64,000 nt of DNA. Source: Panulirus ornatus (Eukaryota > Arthropoda > Malacostraca > Decapoda > Palinuridae). The stretch is taken from contig NC_092225.1 in NCBI RefSeq assembly GCF_036320965.1, positions 58,759,924 to 58,823,923 of the forward strand, in the 5' to 3' direction. The position numbers and the translations under genes are program-made. Below, in pieces: positions 33,590 to 44,599 of this stretch. The notes under the pieces are model-generated. The model did no database searches. It saw only the letters and a list, made by a program, of their open reading frames with translations, and had not been told where the DNA came from. Every line of letters starts with the position of its first letter. Position 1 is the first letter of the stretch.

Positions 33590-35300
33590 TAGATAATGAC
33601 CTTTCCGTCCACACGATCTTTCGTGTGCCCAAGGACCCAGTTACTTCTCCCATCCCATAATTCACCTCAGCCCCCATGGTTCCAAGCACTGTCATATCAT
33701 CTTTAAGTATCCAATGCATTCCACTTCTTGCAAGTCCTCCACATTTACACATGCACTCGTACCATCATAATCCTCCTCTCTCCTGCACCTCATCACCTTA
33801 CTTCAGTTTACATTTACTCTCAACTTTCTGATTCACACATTATTCTAAACCCTAACATCAGCTTCCAGAGTTTCTCAGTGGCGTCTGCCACCAGATCTGC
33901 GACATCCGCAAACAGCAACCGACTCATATCCCAAGCCCCGTACTCCCAGCCACATCAGACTGCAGATCCACCTCTTCCTCCAAGACCCTCGAAATTACAT
34001 CCCTTGACACCAAATCTACTAAAAGATCAAACAGCCAAGGCATCATCACAAACCCAAAAGTAGAACTTACCTTCACAGGGAATCATTCACCCTTCTCCCC
34101 TCCATCTGCACACACGCCTTACTTTTCCTGGTATAAAATCTCCACTACGTTTAGAGCTTTTCCTTCGCCACCTTATTGCACCTTCCACAAGGCATCTCTA
34201 TCAGCCATATCTTATGTTCTCTGAAGGTCCATAAATGTCACATATAAATTCTTCTTTGTCTCCGGGTATATCTCAATCATTTTTTACAATACAAGCACCT
34301 GGTCTTCACACATTTTACCATTTCTAATTCCACAATGCTTCTCCCCATTCAGGTACACTGTGCATACCACCACCCTCTTGATCACCATTCCCATACACCT
34401 TACAAGGTATACTTAATGGACTTATGTATCAGTAGTTCGAACATTCACCCCTTTTCCTCTTGGTCTCATACAAAGGCACTGTGGATTTCATTTCGTCACT
34501 CTCTTGGCACCTCACCTTTGGCCATACTAATGTCGAACGGTCTGAGTAACCAATCAACACCACTATCACTTCTTTTCTTGAACAGCTCGAACTGCGTTCC
34601 CCTCCATTCTAGCCATGGCAGGTTTGCCACACTTCATCTTTTCACAACCTCCTCTCTTTTTTTTTCCGTAACATCCACCATGACACACACACTCCCGATG
34701 TCACTTAGTCTAAAACACACCTCATCCACATCCCTATCGTCTGACACATTCAGCGGTCGCTCAAAATGCTTACTCCATCTACGCCTCACTTCGTACGTGC
34801 CTGTCATCACTTACCAATCCGCTCTCCTCCCAGTCGTTCCCATATGATTTCTTGTCTTCTTTACACTACCCACTTCGTTATTAGATATTTTCATATTCTT
34901 ACAGATGTTCATCAGTAATCTTTCATCTCATAGCTCATTTGCTTTCAGAGGTCCCTTACCTTTCTCTTGACCTCAATCCACTTTCTCCTCTTCCTCTCTT
35001 TCCAAGCACCTTCCTCTCCTCCCTTACGACCACGTAACGTCTATATTTCATCTCTAACTACCTTATCTCATATTCCCAAACCACTCCTGTCATATGCCAC
35101 AAACTTCACCCCCATATCTAAGCAATGTTCTCCTAAAATACTTTGATTTCCCGAGTTTCTTTTATTGCCACCGTGCGTCTCGCTTCACTCGATCTCCAAC
35201 GATATCTCAAGACACTGGCCTCTTCTCCCAACACGCTCAGTTCTACCATTATATTCACGTGTTATGATCTCTCTAAACCCATCACAGACTAACACACTTA
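33590..35300 (-). pseudogene. ancient LINE related to families A and B
   Basis: The minus strand is a worn-down copy of the same kind of element. Readable blocks, from its 5' side: a WWSKHFE-like segment at about 34,770 aligning with RWSEYFEGLLNV of LINE A; an ALWKV stretch at about 34,195, preceded by LYVTFMDL at about 34,225, equal to LYVAFMDLEKAYDRVDRDALWKV of A with the second catalytic segment disrupted; and a region at 33,800-33,900 matching the FADD-to-KLRVNVNKS interval. Frameshifts and stops occur throughout. No TA flank, hairpin tail or poly(A) remains. Similarity to A is only at motif level, so it predates the A/B expansion. The short element S6 lies at its 5' side. Confidence 0.65.
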
Positions 35301-35332
35301 CCTCCACCAGATGATAAACACATCCAACTATA

Positions 35333-35473
35333 TTTTTTTTTTTCTAATTTTCCAAAAGAAGGAACAGAGAAGGGGGCCAGGTGAGGATATTCCCTCAGAG
35401 ACCCAGTCTTCTGTTCTTAACGCTACCTTGCTAACGCGGGAAATGGCGAATAGTTTGAAAGAAAGAAAAAAAG
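35333..35473 (+). mobile_element. short LINE-derived element, 5'-truncated, copy S6
   Basis: Begins in the internal T-rich stretch (TTTCTAATTTTCCAAAAGAA) and runs to the full tail with hairpin CTTGC-TAAC-GCGGG and GGCGAATAGTTTGAAAG, then (AT)n. Confidence 0.85.

Positions 35474-35500
<27 letters not shown>
35474..35500. repeat. (AT)n
   Basis: Tail microsatellite of S6. Confidence 0.93.
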
Positions 35501-35504
<4 letters not shown>

Positions 35505-36223
35505 CTCCAGAAGAAGCTAAGGAGGAAGGAACCAAGAGAGGATTTTTTTTCCTCTTAGGCTCTTTTGTATGTGCCTGGCGCTGCCTCACTCACGTGGACT
35601 AGAGATGGTGATCCCTTAATCAAAGATACATATGCATATATACATATACAAGGTCCGAGAAAGCCATGACTGGAGATGTGGAATCACCCGCTCCACGACA
35701 GCTTCCTATGGAGGGGGAAAAAAAAAGGATTTTCTTACATCCTCCCCTGACCGTTTTCCTATTGTGTATCTCAACATCTTCCTTCGTCCCTCCTACGGTG
35801 AGCCACACACGCTCCTCTCACCTCTCCCACAGCCTCGGCTCCACCCAGTAACCCACATCTATAGAGAGGAGGTGACACCGTGCTCACAACTCACGGGGTC
35901 GTGATGTCATAAAACAGGGCCTGCGAGTAAGACATGGTAGGAACAACCACGGTGTCAGGTCCTCCGACACCCTCTGAGGGGCCCCGAAACCAACCCTCGT
36001 TTTCTATGGATGGCTCATAAAGCGCTCTGAAGGGCGACTCATGCAGGCTTTATATGCCGGACTGCGGTAAGAAAAAAAAAAAAATATATATATATATTGG
36101 TTGTGTTTGACTTATAAGGGGAAAAGTATTTGGTATTTACCCTGGCGGCTGAATGTATTTGACCAGGTCACCATGTCTGTTCCTCTTTCTGTTTACACTA
36201 TCTATTTGTCTTTCTATCTGTCC

Positions 36224-36225
<2 letters not shown>
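35501..36225. other. unique sequence, no gene seen
   Basis: A GGCGCTGCCTCACTCACG string near 35,577 vaguely recalls the LINE hairpin tail but lacks the GCGGG arm. Otherwise nothing was recognised. Confidence 0.4.

Positions 36226-36304
<79 letters not shown>
36226..36304. repeat. (CT)n
   Basis: About 39 CT units. Confidence 0.97.
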
Positions 36305-36311
<7 letters not shown>

Positions 36312-36655
36312 TCTCGCACCTGCTTTCTAATTCCTATCTCTATCAATCACTCCGTTAACGTTCTATCGTGCTCTTCTTCCGGTGGAACTCACTGTACCTA
36401 ACGTTCGACTTTCCCTCATTTACCCTCATTCTTCTTCTCATCCACAGGCTCAACTCCGTGTGAATGAGTGTGTGAAAGAGTGAGGAAGTGTGAGGAAGAA
36501 TGAAAGCGAATGGAGATGATAACAGGGAATATGAAAGTGAGTCAGCGTGAGGAAGACTGAAAATGAATGTGAGGGAGAAGGAAAGTGACTCTAAGGGAGA
36601 GAGTTGAACTTGAGTGAGTAACTGTGAGAGTAATGTAAAATGAATCGTTACTTGC
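36305..36655. other. unique sequence with GTGTGAGGAAGAxTG drift repeats
   Basis: 36,460-36,620 shows degenerate GAGTGTGAGGAAGAATGAAA-like units. No gene was recognised. Confidence 0.45.
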
Positions 36656-36664
36656 AATGGTGCT

Positions 36665-37640
36665 TCTGAGCTTAGTAGCTTGCTGGGTCAAGCTGGAACT
36701 TAGCTGATAACTTCGCAGCTTGTTGAGTAAAGCTCCAGCTTGGCAATTTACTGGCTTGCTGGAACGAGTTGTAACTTAGTCCCTCAGTAGATAAGTGATT
36801 TAGCGCGTCAGTAAGTAACTAGCTTGGTGGGTCAAGCTGCAACTTAGTGCGTCAGTAAGTAACTAGCTTGGAGGGTCAAGATATAACTTAGTGCGTCAGT
36901 ATGTAGCTAGCTTGGTGGGTCAAGCTGTAACTTAGTGCGTCAGTAAGTAACTAGCTTGGTGGGTCAAGCTGTAACTTAGTGCGTCAGTAAGTAACTAGCT
37001 TGGTGGGTCAAGCTGTAACTTAGTGCGTCAGTAAGTAGCTAGCTTGGTGGGTCAAGCTGTAACTTAGTCCGTCAGTAACTAGCTTGGTGGGTCAAGCTGC
37101 AACTTAGTGCGTCAGTAAGTAACTAGCTTGGTGGGTCAAGCTGCAACTTAGTACGTCAGTAAGTAACTAGCTTGGAGGGTCAAGATATAACTTAGTGCGT
37201 CAGTATGTAGCTAGCTTGGTGGGTCAAGCTGTAACTTAGTGCGTCAGTAAGTAACTAGCTTGGTGGGTCAAGCTGTAACTTAGTGCGTCAGTAAGTAGCT
37301 AGCTTGGTGGGTCAAGCTGTAACTTAGTCCGTCAGTAACTAGCTTGGTGGGTCAAGCTGCAACTTAGTGCGTCAGTAAGTAACTAGCTTGGTGGGTCAAG
37401 CTGCAACTTAGTGCGTCAGTAAGTAGCTAGCTTGGAGGGTCAAGCTGCAACTTAGTGCGTCAGTAAGTAACTAGCTTGGTGGGTCAAGCTGTAACTTAGT
37501 CCGTCAGTAACTAGCTTGGTGGGTCAAGCTGCAACTTAGTGCGTCAGTAAGTAACTAGCTTGGTGGGTCAAGCTGCAACTTAGTGCGTCAGTAAGTAACT
37601 AGCTTGGTGGGTCAAGATATAACATAATCCGTCAGTAAAT
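36665..37640 (+). repeat. 44 bp satellite array with higher-order period
   Basis: About 22 units of 44 bp (40 bp where GTAA is missing), with AGCTTGGTGGGTCAAGCTG and CAACTTAGTGCGTCAGTAAG. The variant GGAGGGTCAAGATATAAC appears at 36,869 and 37,173, about 304 bp apart, with matching neighbours, so a seven-unit block has been duplicated. The left edge (36,660-36,790) is diverged. Confidence 0.95.
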
Positions 37641-38735
37641 ATGCGGTTTGGTGGGTCAGGTTTTTGTTGGTCAGTCAACAGTAAGTAGAAATCTTGTGGC
37701 GACGAACATTCCGATGGTGTTCAGTAATCTGCTCTCTCGAGAGGTGGTCAGTGGCTTCGTACAGCTAGAGCTAAAGTGTTCTGAGAATGATGGCGAAAAA
37801 GGACGACGATTATTGCTGCAAACAGAGAAGAGAAAAAGATGAATACTGTGGCACGGCCGAAGCAAGGAAATCCACAGGGGGTCTGACTCTCTGAATCTGG
37901 TAAGACGTCGAGGAAGAGGCACTCGATGTTCTTCGATTTCACCACCAGCTACTTGGCAGAAAAGCCATCTCGATCATCTCTCTACTACAGGATAAATACA
38001 GACGAGGCTTGTTGCCTGCTTGATCGTGATGGAGAACGGCGTAGGGAGATGTACGTGTGACAAAGGGATTTTTATAGCCTCGCAGGCATTTTATGGAGGT
38101 TGTCTTCCTGATGCATTTCCGAGGTCGCGTCCATTAACGTGGAGACGGAGGGGCGACTTGCCAACGCTTTCACCACAGCTTTCCATTAATGTCTTCAGTG
38201 ATGGATATCGCTGGTGTTCCTGTCAATCCCTAGGACTCAGAGTACGTATACTAGAGATATACAAAAGGAATGATACGTGGCTAAGCTAGTCGGAATCATA
38301 CTTGCTTCTCCACGTAAGCACCTGGTATTATATTCAGTGCAAGATTCACTTGTCCATATATATACTCGCCATTCATTCTTGCAGCATGCATATGCTTTCA
38401 GGCCATGGCCCACTTGTTATACATATCATGGCTTATCCTTCCCTCTACTAATACACATCAGATGTGCTCACTTCAGCTCCCGGGAAAGCTATTTGCTTAC
38501 CAGTGAGGACCAACATTCTTCTCTACCCCATTCTATCCACAAACCTCCTCGAGGCTTTCCTTGATTCAAGGATGTCGTAAAAATCTCGTGTTCTCAGAGA
38601 TACATAGTGCAAGGCATGTGGGCATGATCTGTAGCTTTCCCTTTGTGTAAGTCAAAAAGAGATATCATCATGCAAGAACATGCCAACTGGTTCTCCTCCA
38701 CCAATATAACTTCTCCCAACATGCCTCACCAACAT
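37641..38735. other. unique sequence, no gene seen
   Basis: Short frames on both strands and no recognised domain. Confidence 0.45.
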
Positions 38736-38739
38736 TCAT

Positions 38740-39125
38740 CAACATATTCACCATCACTTTACAATAAGGAGGGAGAGGGGGGAATGACCAGGTAACTTCA
38801 CCATCACCACCACTTTACCACAGTGGGGAACCACCATGTTATCTGAACACCACCACCACCATTTCATCACAGTGGGGGAAAACCACAAGGCTACCTGACC
38901 ATCACCACCACATTCAAATGCCAGGGAACCACTTTAGCACCACCACTGCCACTTCACACCACTAGGAAACCGCTGGGGGGCCACCATACCACCACTACTT
39001 TACAACAGCAGGGAACCGCCTGGTCACTTTACCGCCACTACCACCACCACTTTACAACATTAGGGGAACCAGCAGGCCACCTCACCACAACCACCACAAA
39101 CTTTCACACAGGGACGAGCTGGCTA
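38740..39125. repeat. ~60 bp CAC-rich minisatellite
   Basis: About six diverged units, each with ACCATCACCACCACTTTA, a CACAGTGGGGAACCAC-like stretch and a short variable part. Confidence 0.8.
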
Positions 39126-39372
39126 CCCACCATCATCAACGTGTATATGCAAATGTTACTCTGTGTCGATGGATAAATAAATCTGAGCCAACAGGAACTA
39201 AATCATGTACACGCTATAAACAAACAGTGGAATGGGGGAGGGCAACATAAATATTGGGGTTGGCTTATGTAACTTGTCCCGCTGCGATGGACTGCCTCAC
39301 GTTTTCTGTTGGGTCACCACACAATATATACACACACACCGGAATCATCACTATCTACCGTCCCTCGCTTTC
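39126..39372. other. unique sequence
   Basis: Short flank of the 18 bp array. No feature was recognised. Confidence 0.5.
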
Positions 39373-40665
39373 AGCTATGGGATCATATGCTGCTATGGGG
39401 TAATCTGATGCTATGGGATCATATGCTGCTATGGGATAATCTGATGCTATGGGATCATATGCTGCTATGGGGTAATCTGATGCTATGTGGTAATCTGATG
39501 CTATGGGGCAATCTGATGCTATGGGGTAATCTGATGCTATGGGGTAACCTGATGCTATGGGGTAACCTGATGCTATGGGGTAACCTGATGCTATGGGGTA
39601 ATCTGATGCTATGGGGTAATCTGATGCTATGGGGCAATCTGATGCTATGGGGCAATCCGATGCTATGGGGTAATCTGATGCTATGGGGTAATCTGATGCT
39701 ATGGGGTAATCTGATGCTATGGGATAATCTGATGCTATGGGATAATCTGATGCTATGGGGTAATCTGATGCTATGGGGTAATCTGATGCTATGGGATAAT
39801 CTGATGCTATGGGGTAATCTGGTGCTATGGGGCAATCTGATGCTATGGGATCATATGCTGCTATGGGGTAATCCGATGCTATGGGATCATATGCTGCTAT
39901 GGGGTAGTCTGATGCTATGGGGTAATCTGATGCTATTGGGTAATCTGATGCTATGGGATAATCTGATGCTATGGGGGCAATCTGATGCTATGGGGTAATC
40001 TGATGCTATGGGGTAATCTGATGCTATGGGATAATCTGATGCTATGGGATAATCTGATGCTATAGGGTAATCTGATGCTATGGGGTAATCTGATGCTATG
40101 GGGTAATCTGATGCTATGGGGCAATCTGATGCTATGGGGCAATCTGATGCTATGGGGCAATCTGATGCTATGGGGCAATCTGATACTATGGGGTAACCTG
40201 ATGCTATGGGATAATCTGATGCTATGGGATAATCTGATGCTATGGGATAATCTGATGCTATGGGATAATCTGATGCTATGGGATAATCTGATGCTATGGG
40301 GCAATCTGATACTATGGGGTAACCTGATGCTATGGGATAATCTGATGCTATGGGATAATCTGATGCTATGGGATAATCTGATGCTATGGGATAATCTGAT
40401 GCTATGGGATAATCTGATGCTATGGGATAATCTGATGCTATGGGGCAATCTGATACTATGGGGTAACCTGATGCTATGGGATAATCTGATGCTATGGGAT
40501 AATCTGATGCTATGGGATAATCTGATGCTATGGGGCAATCTGATGCTATGGGGCAATCTGATGCTATGGGGCAATCTGATGCTATGGGGTAATCTGATGC
40601 TATGGGATAATCTGATGCTATGGGATAATCTGATGCTATGGGGCAATCTGATGCCGTGCTATGCT
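39373..40665 (+). repeat. 18 bp satellite array
   Basis: About 70 units of GATGCTATGGGGTAATCT, with GGGATAATCT, GGGGCAATCT and GGGATCATATGCT variants. Variants are ordered: a six- or seven-unit block beginning with GGCAATCTGATACTATGG recurs at about 40,167, 40,301 and 40,441. Both strands are open for hundreds of codons (LMLWGN on plus, HSIRLP on minus) because 18 is a multiple of three. There is no Kozak context, splice signal or composition shift to suggest translation. Confidence 0.96.
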
Positions 40666-40971
40666 ACTTGATGCAATGAGATGAGCTCACGCTATTTAAT
40701 AATCTGATGCCATGAAATAATTTGATACTATGGGATATTTTGATGCTATGGAGTGATGTGATGCTGTGAGATAATTTGATGCTATGGAATCATCGATGAT
40801 ATGAGATCAGTCTCATGTTATGGATAATCTAATTATATGCAATGAGATAATTAGATGCGAGATAACTGATGTCGATGATATGATATAGTTTAATGCTATG
40901 GAATAATTTGGTTCTATGGAACGATCTTATGCTATGCAATAATCTGATCCTACAGGATAATCTGATGCTAT
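40666..40971 (+). repeat. decayed edge of the 18 bp array
   Basis: GATGCTATGGxATAATTTGAT-type units with increasing substitutions and length changes, ending where the SINE starts. Confidence 0.8.
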
Positions 40972-41113
40972 GTGCCTCCGAGGTGTAGTGGATTTGCGTT
41001 GCCAGACGATGAATCACTCAGGCCTACTCGGGTTCGAATCCCGGGCTGGGCAATTGGTCCATCCCCAATCATATTGTTCCTCCTGGTCGATAAATGAGCA
41101 CCTGGCTCAGACT

Positions 41114-41153
<40 letters not shown>
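40972..41153 (+). mobile_element. tRNA-derived SINE, full copy T8
   Basis: The best copy of the family. The head CTCCGAGGTGTAGTGGATTTG (A-box region) is followed by the B box GGTTCGAATCCC at about 41,031. Then come the body CAATTGGTCCATCCCCAATC, the end GCACCTGGCTCAGACTGG and (TG)n to 41,153. It is inserted exactly at the worn edge of the 18 bp array. Confidence 0.85.
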
Positions 41154-41154
<1 letters not shown>

Positions 41155-41476
41155 AACCCCCAATACTCCATCGCAAGGCGGTCAGGGGGTCCACCATGGT
41201 GGGCAACGACAAGCCAGAACATTTTTATGAGATTCCGGGGTAAATCTGACACTCAAAGAAGGTTGAACTATTCATTCCGACTGGCCAGGCTGGGTGATGT
41301 CTGCATAATCATTACCACCGGATGACATTCCCGTGATAACGACCCCTTTCATAAAGGGCCACTGAGGTTGCGACCCCGAACACCTTCCATCCTAGGGCTC
41401 CCGCATCCTCTAAAGATGCGCTACATGCACTGTTGGGGGAAACGGTGGACTCTTTTAAAGCGAGAAGTCCCTTTGA

Positions 41477-41479
<3 letters not shown>
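41154..41479. other. unique sequence, no gene seen
   Basis: Nothing was recognised. Confidence 0.45.

Positions 41480-41550
<71 letters not shown>
41480..41550. repeat. (AT)n
   Basis: About 35 AT units on the 5' side of S7. Confidence 0.96.
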
Positions 41551-41556
<6 letters not shown>

Positions 41557-41791
41557 GGGGATAGGGGAGAAAGAATACTTCCCACGTATTCCCTGCGTGT
41601 CGTAGAAGGCGACTAAAAGGGAAGGGAGCGGGGGGCTGGAAATCCTCCCCTTTCGTTTTTTTCATTTTTCCAAAGAAGGAACAGAGAAGGGGGCCAGATG
41701 AAGATATTCCCTCAAAGGCCCAGTCCTCTGTTCTTAACGCTACCTCGCTAACGCGGGAAATGGCGAATAGTATGAAAGAAAGATGAAAGAA

Positions 41792-41794
<3 letters not shown>
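41551..41794 (+). mobile_element. short LINE-derived element, full length, copy S7
   Basis: The cleanest plus-strand copy, ATCCCTGGGGATAGGGGAGA to AAGAAAGA, with hairpin CTCGC-TAAC-GCGGG and AT runs on both sides. Use it as the reference when comparing with the LINE 5' end at 44,402. Confidence 0.9.
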
Positions 41795-41861
<67 letters not shown>

Positions 41862-41879
41862 GTATATATATATATATAT
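41795..41879. repeat. (AT)n, interrupted
   Basis: About 85 bp AT with a few TTTA/TGTA interruptions. Confidence 0.95.
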
Positions 41880-41925
41880 TTCATACTTAATCGCTGTTTA
41901 CCGTGTTAGCGAGGTAGCACCATGG
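41880..41925 (-). mobile_element. LINE-type 3' hairpin tail fragment
   Basis: The minus strand reads GCTACCTCGCTAACACGG then TAAACAGCGATTAAGTATGA, an eroded LINE A 3' end. It shares the AT run with S7 tail-to-tail. Confidence 0.65.
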
Positions 41926-42941
41926 GAGAACCAAGGTAGGGGTGCTCAATTGCTTGTAATGTCACAAAATAAGTGATCTATGGAACCATATAATTGCTGG
42001 ATGTAGTAGCTTGATATATACGACCTTAATGACCCTGGTAATTAATAGACCTAAATACCAACCAACTAACACACCGAAGACACCTCAACCCACATGTATG
42101 TTTTCAGTAAGACGGAGGAGCTTATAGGCTTGGGGTCTATCATTAGGAATGGCAGGTGAGGATTTTGTTAATAAGATGCTCCTGGCCGCCGACTTCAGGG
42201 ACTGTATTCTGGGTAACGCCAGCCGATTATGATCAGCTTGAACAGCCCCACAGCACCCCCCCATGTAGTGAGGTGTGGTTAATAGTCTGTTGTGAGTTAT
42301 GAATACTACGATTTGGTGAGCTATCTGTTGTGAACTGTGGCGAGCAGTCCCCTGTGAACTTTGGTTTAGTAGTCCTTGTGAGGAATGGTGAGTAGACTAT
42401 TATGAGGAATTTCTCCGAATTAAGAACGAAACGTGAATTATCAGTCTTAAGGATATTACGATGACGCCGACTTCAGATTTATGCCAAAGCAAAGACTGGA
42501 ATTCACATTTCTGCTGGTTGTGACTCTGCGAGTGCCCTCTGTGGCAAGGGCAAGAACAAACCAGATTCTGTTGCTTTGGTCAGAAATGTCTGGACGCAGG
42601 CGTTTTGTGGTGACGTGGGAGATATTTCCTAAATGGCAGACAGTGTACACTCGTTGCTCAGAAGAAATGAGCCTTCAAACTGTAAGGTCACTGATCGTCC
42701 CATGTCAGAGACGCCTGGAATGATGTGTTCTATATCTCGCTTAAGACTGCCGAGTAAAGTTCAGAGTTGAAAGGCTAATACAGAGAGGATGTTAAACAAT
42801 ATAAGAAAGAGATAGGGTCGGTAAGATCGATGTGTATGAAATGGGAAAACAAATACTAGGTAAAAGAAATAATCAAGGCTGGTACTCAAGGTGAATTTCA
42901 CAGAAGGAAATGACGAGAGAAAGGACATCTTTTTCATTTAG
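41926..42941. other. unique sequence, possible intronic flank of the exon candidate
   Basis: 42,260-42,400 has loose TGTGAACTxTGG repeats. An 80-codon frame at 42,481-42,723 begins with a hydrophobic leader-like MPKQRLEFTFLLVVTL but has no support. The segment 42,926-42,941 (CATCTTTTTCATTTAG) is a good splice-acceptor match. Confidence 0.4.
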
Positions 42942-43654
42942 TACGCAAAGCCGCAGCTCATAGAGAAAGAGTTTCTGCTCGCCAGTGGGCTACACGCCGT
43001 GCTGCTGCAAGGAAGGCAGCAAGGCGGAGGAGGAAGAAAGTGAAGGAGTGCAGAATGCTGGTTCCTTACCATTACTGCGACAGAGTCCTTCTTCCTCCGG
43101 AGGATAAATCATGCAAGAACAATGGTGGTTCTACAGTAGTCATCAGTGAACTTCTCGATGATCATCAAGAGAACGACTACTCTATCAACCAGGATTGTAC
43201 AGTGGTGGTCGAATTCCCTGACGATGATACTGACAATCCCGTCGATTAGGAGGAGGAATCAAATGATAACTGTTCTACAGTAGTCGAATTCCTCGAAGAT
43301 CATGAAGAGTATGATACCCCTATGAACGAGGGTTGTACAGTGATTGTCGAATTCCCTCATGATAATCATATTAATGACAGTCCCATCAATGAAGACGAAT
43401 ACCATGTCGTCATTGTGAGGCCACAAAATTAACCCGAAATGGATACCAACGACATAATTCGTCACCTGAGCAGATTATTTGGAAACAAAAGTTCCACACT
43501 AAAGATGGAATCCTCCGACGAAGATGAGGAGGATGAATCGCCTATCATCAGACTGACCGTAGAGAGGCTGTTAAATTCCCTAACGATTATAAGCCCCGCC
43601 AGTGAGCAGGAGGATTTACATGACAACAATCATTCCACAGAGGGGAATGATTGA
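42942..43654 (+). pseudogene. candidate 3' exon of an unidentified gene, with two in-frame stops
   Basis: After the acceptor at 42,941 a single reading frame (codon starting 42,944) encodes a strongly basic segment (ATRRAAARKAARRRRKKVKE), then YHYCDRVLLPPEDKSC, then an acidic region. A module of about 47 residues occurs twice: STVV...SINQDCTVVVEFPDDD at 43,130-43,225 and STVV...PMNEGCTVIVEFPHDN at 43,274-43,366. TAG at 43,247 and TAA at 43,430 interrupt the frame, which then continues (MDTNDIIRHLSRLFGNKSST, ESSDEDEEDESP) to TGA at 43,652. Aligning the modules puts the TAG opposite a Glu codon, so it is probably a GAG-to-TAG mutation. No domain was recognised; the basic tract could be a nuclear localisation signal. 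It is unlike LINE sequence, and AATAAA follows at 43,970. It could be a pseudogene, or a 3' exon ending at 43,249 with relic sequence beyond. Confidence 0.4.
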
Positions 43655-43969
43655 TTCACTAAACGAAGATGAAAATACCTGGTGAAGGATTAAGGGGGAG
43701 GGGGGGTCTTTAACCACATAGCATTTCTTTTTCTTATATTATCGATTTGTATATCTATTTAGTCCGTCTTTCTCTATCCTCTATTCATGCCATTATAATA
43801 TTACTCATTCTTGAATCATCTGCAAGGGATCATACGAGACTGAGGATCGTGTTTGTGTTAATGTCAATCATAAGAATACGTAAGATACAGGAGGTAAAAG
43901 ATATCCGAAATAGTAGTGTTGGATATTCTATCTTTTACATTGTTTCATGCATGAAACGTGTAGGTATAA

Positions 43970-43979
43970 AATAAATAAA
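43970..43979 (+). promoter_or_regulatory. overlapping AATAAA polyadenylation signals
   Basis: Two AATAAA hexamers overlap (43,970-43,975 and 43,974-43,979), about 315 bp after the last stop of the exon candidate. A GTG/T-rich stretch follows within 30 bp. A 14 bp palindrome, TTTCATGCATGAAA, lies just upstream at 43,943. Confidence 0.4.
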
Positions 43980-44401
43980 AACATATGGTGCACTTCTTTA
44001 TTCAGCAAGGTTTATTAGTATATGTCATCCCTATCTTAACTAAAAGCCTATAGCGTTCCGTCTAAGTCTACATCCTCTTCCGTATCCTATACCTGTATTA
44101 AGCTAATATCTCCACCAGTACCCACACACTCATCACTCAAGTTGCAGGTTGGTGGAAGACAGCGTCTAGTTGCAGGGGTTCTAAGGTTTTTTAAGGACAT
44201 GACAGTATTGTTTGCTCACCTTTGGTCTCTGTTTATCCTTATTCACCAATCTACATTACTATCAGCAATCTCTGCTGATCCAGGCTGATGTTGCCTGGGT
44301 TGGTAATAGCATTGCTTTGCTAATTCTAGTATCAACATCTGCCAAGGGAGAACTGGTAATTAGGGATTGAATGATTTCAAGTATATAGTGTGTATATATC
44401 A
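43980..44401. other. unique sequence, no gene seen
   Basis: Ends in a short TATATAGTGTGTATATATCAC stretch at the LINE A3 start. Confidence 0.45.
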
Positions 44402-44599
44402 CATGGGGATAGGGGAGAAAGAATACTTCCCATGCATTCCTCACGTGTCGTAGAAGGCGACTAAAGGGGACGGGAGGGGGGGGCCTAGAAACCCTCCCAT
44501 CCTTGTATCTTAACTTTCTAAACGGGGAAACAGAAGGAGTCACGCGGGGAGTGCTCATCCTCCTCGAAGGCTCAGACTGGGGTATCTAAATGTGTGTGG

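Noticed and set aside
39309..40671. Long open frames (229, 225, 198 codons) made of LMLWGN or HSIRLP repeats
   Set aside because: They come from an 18 bp satellite whose unit is a multiple of three and lacks stops in two frames. Equal openness on both strands argues against coding.
42481..42723. 80-codon frame with a signal-peptide-like start
   Set aside because: No homologue recognised, no repeat of pattern, no splice or polyadenylation context; could be chance, kept only as a note in the flank entry.
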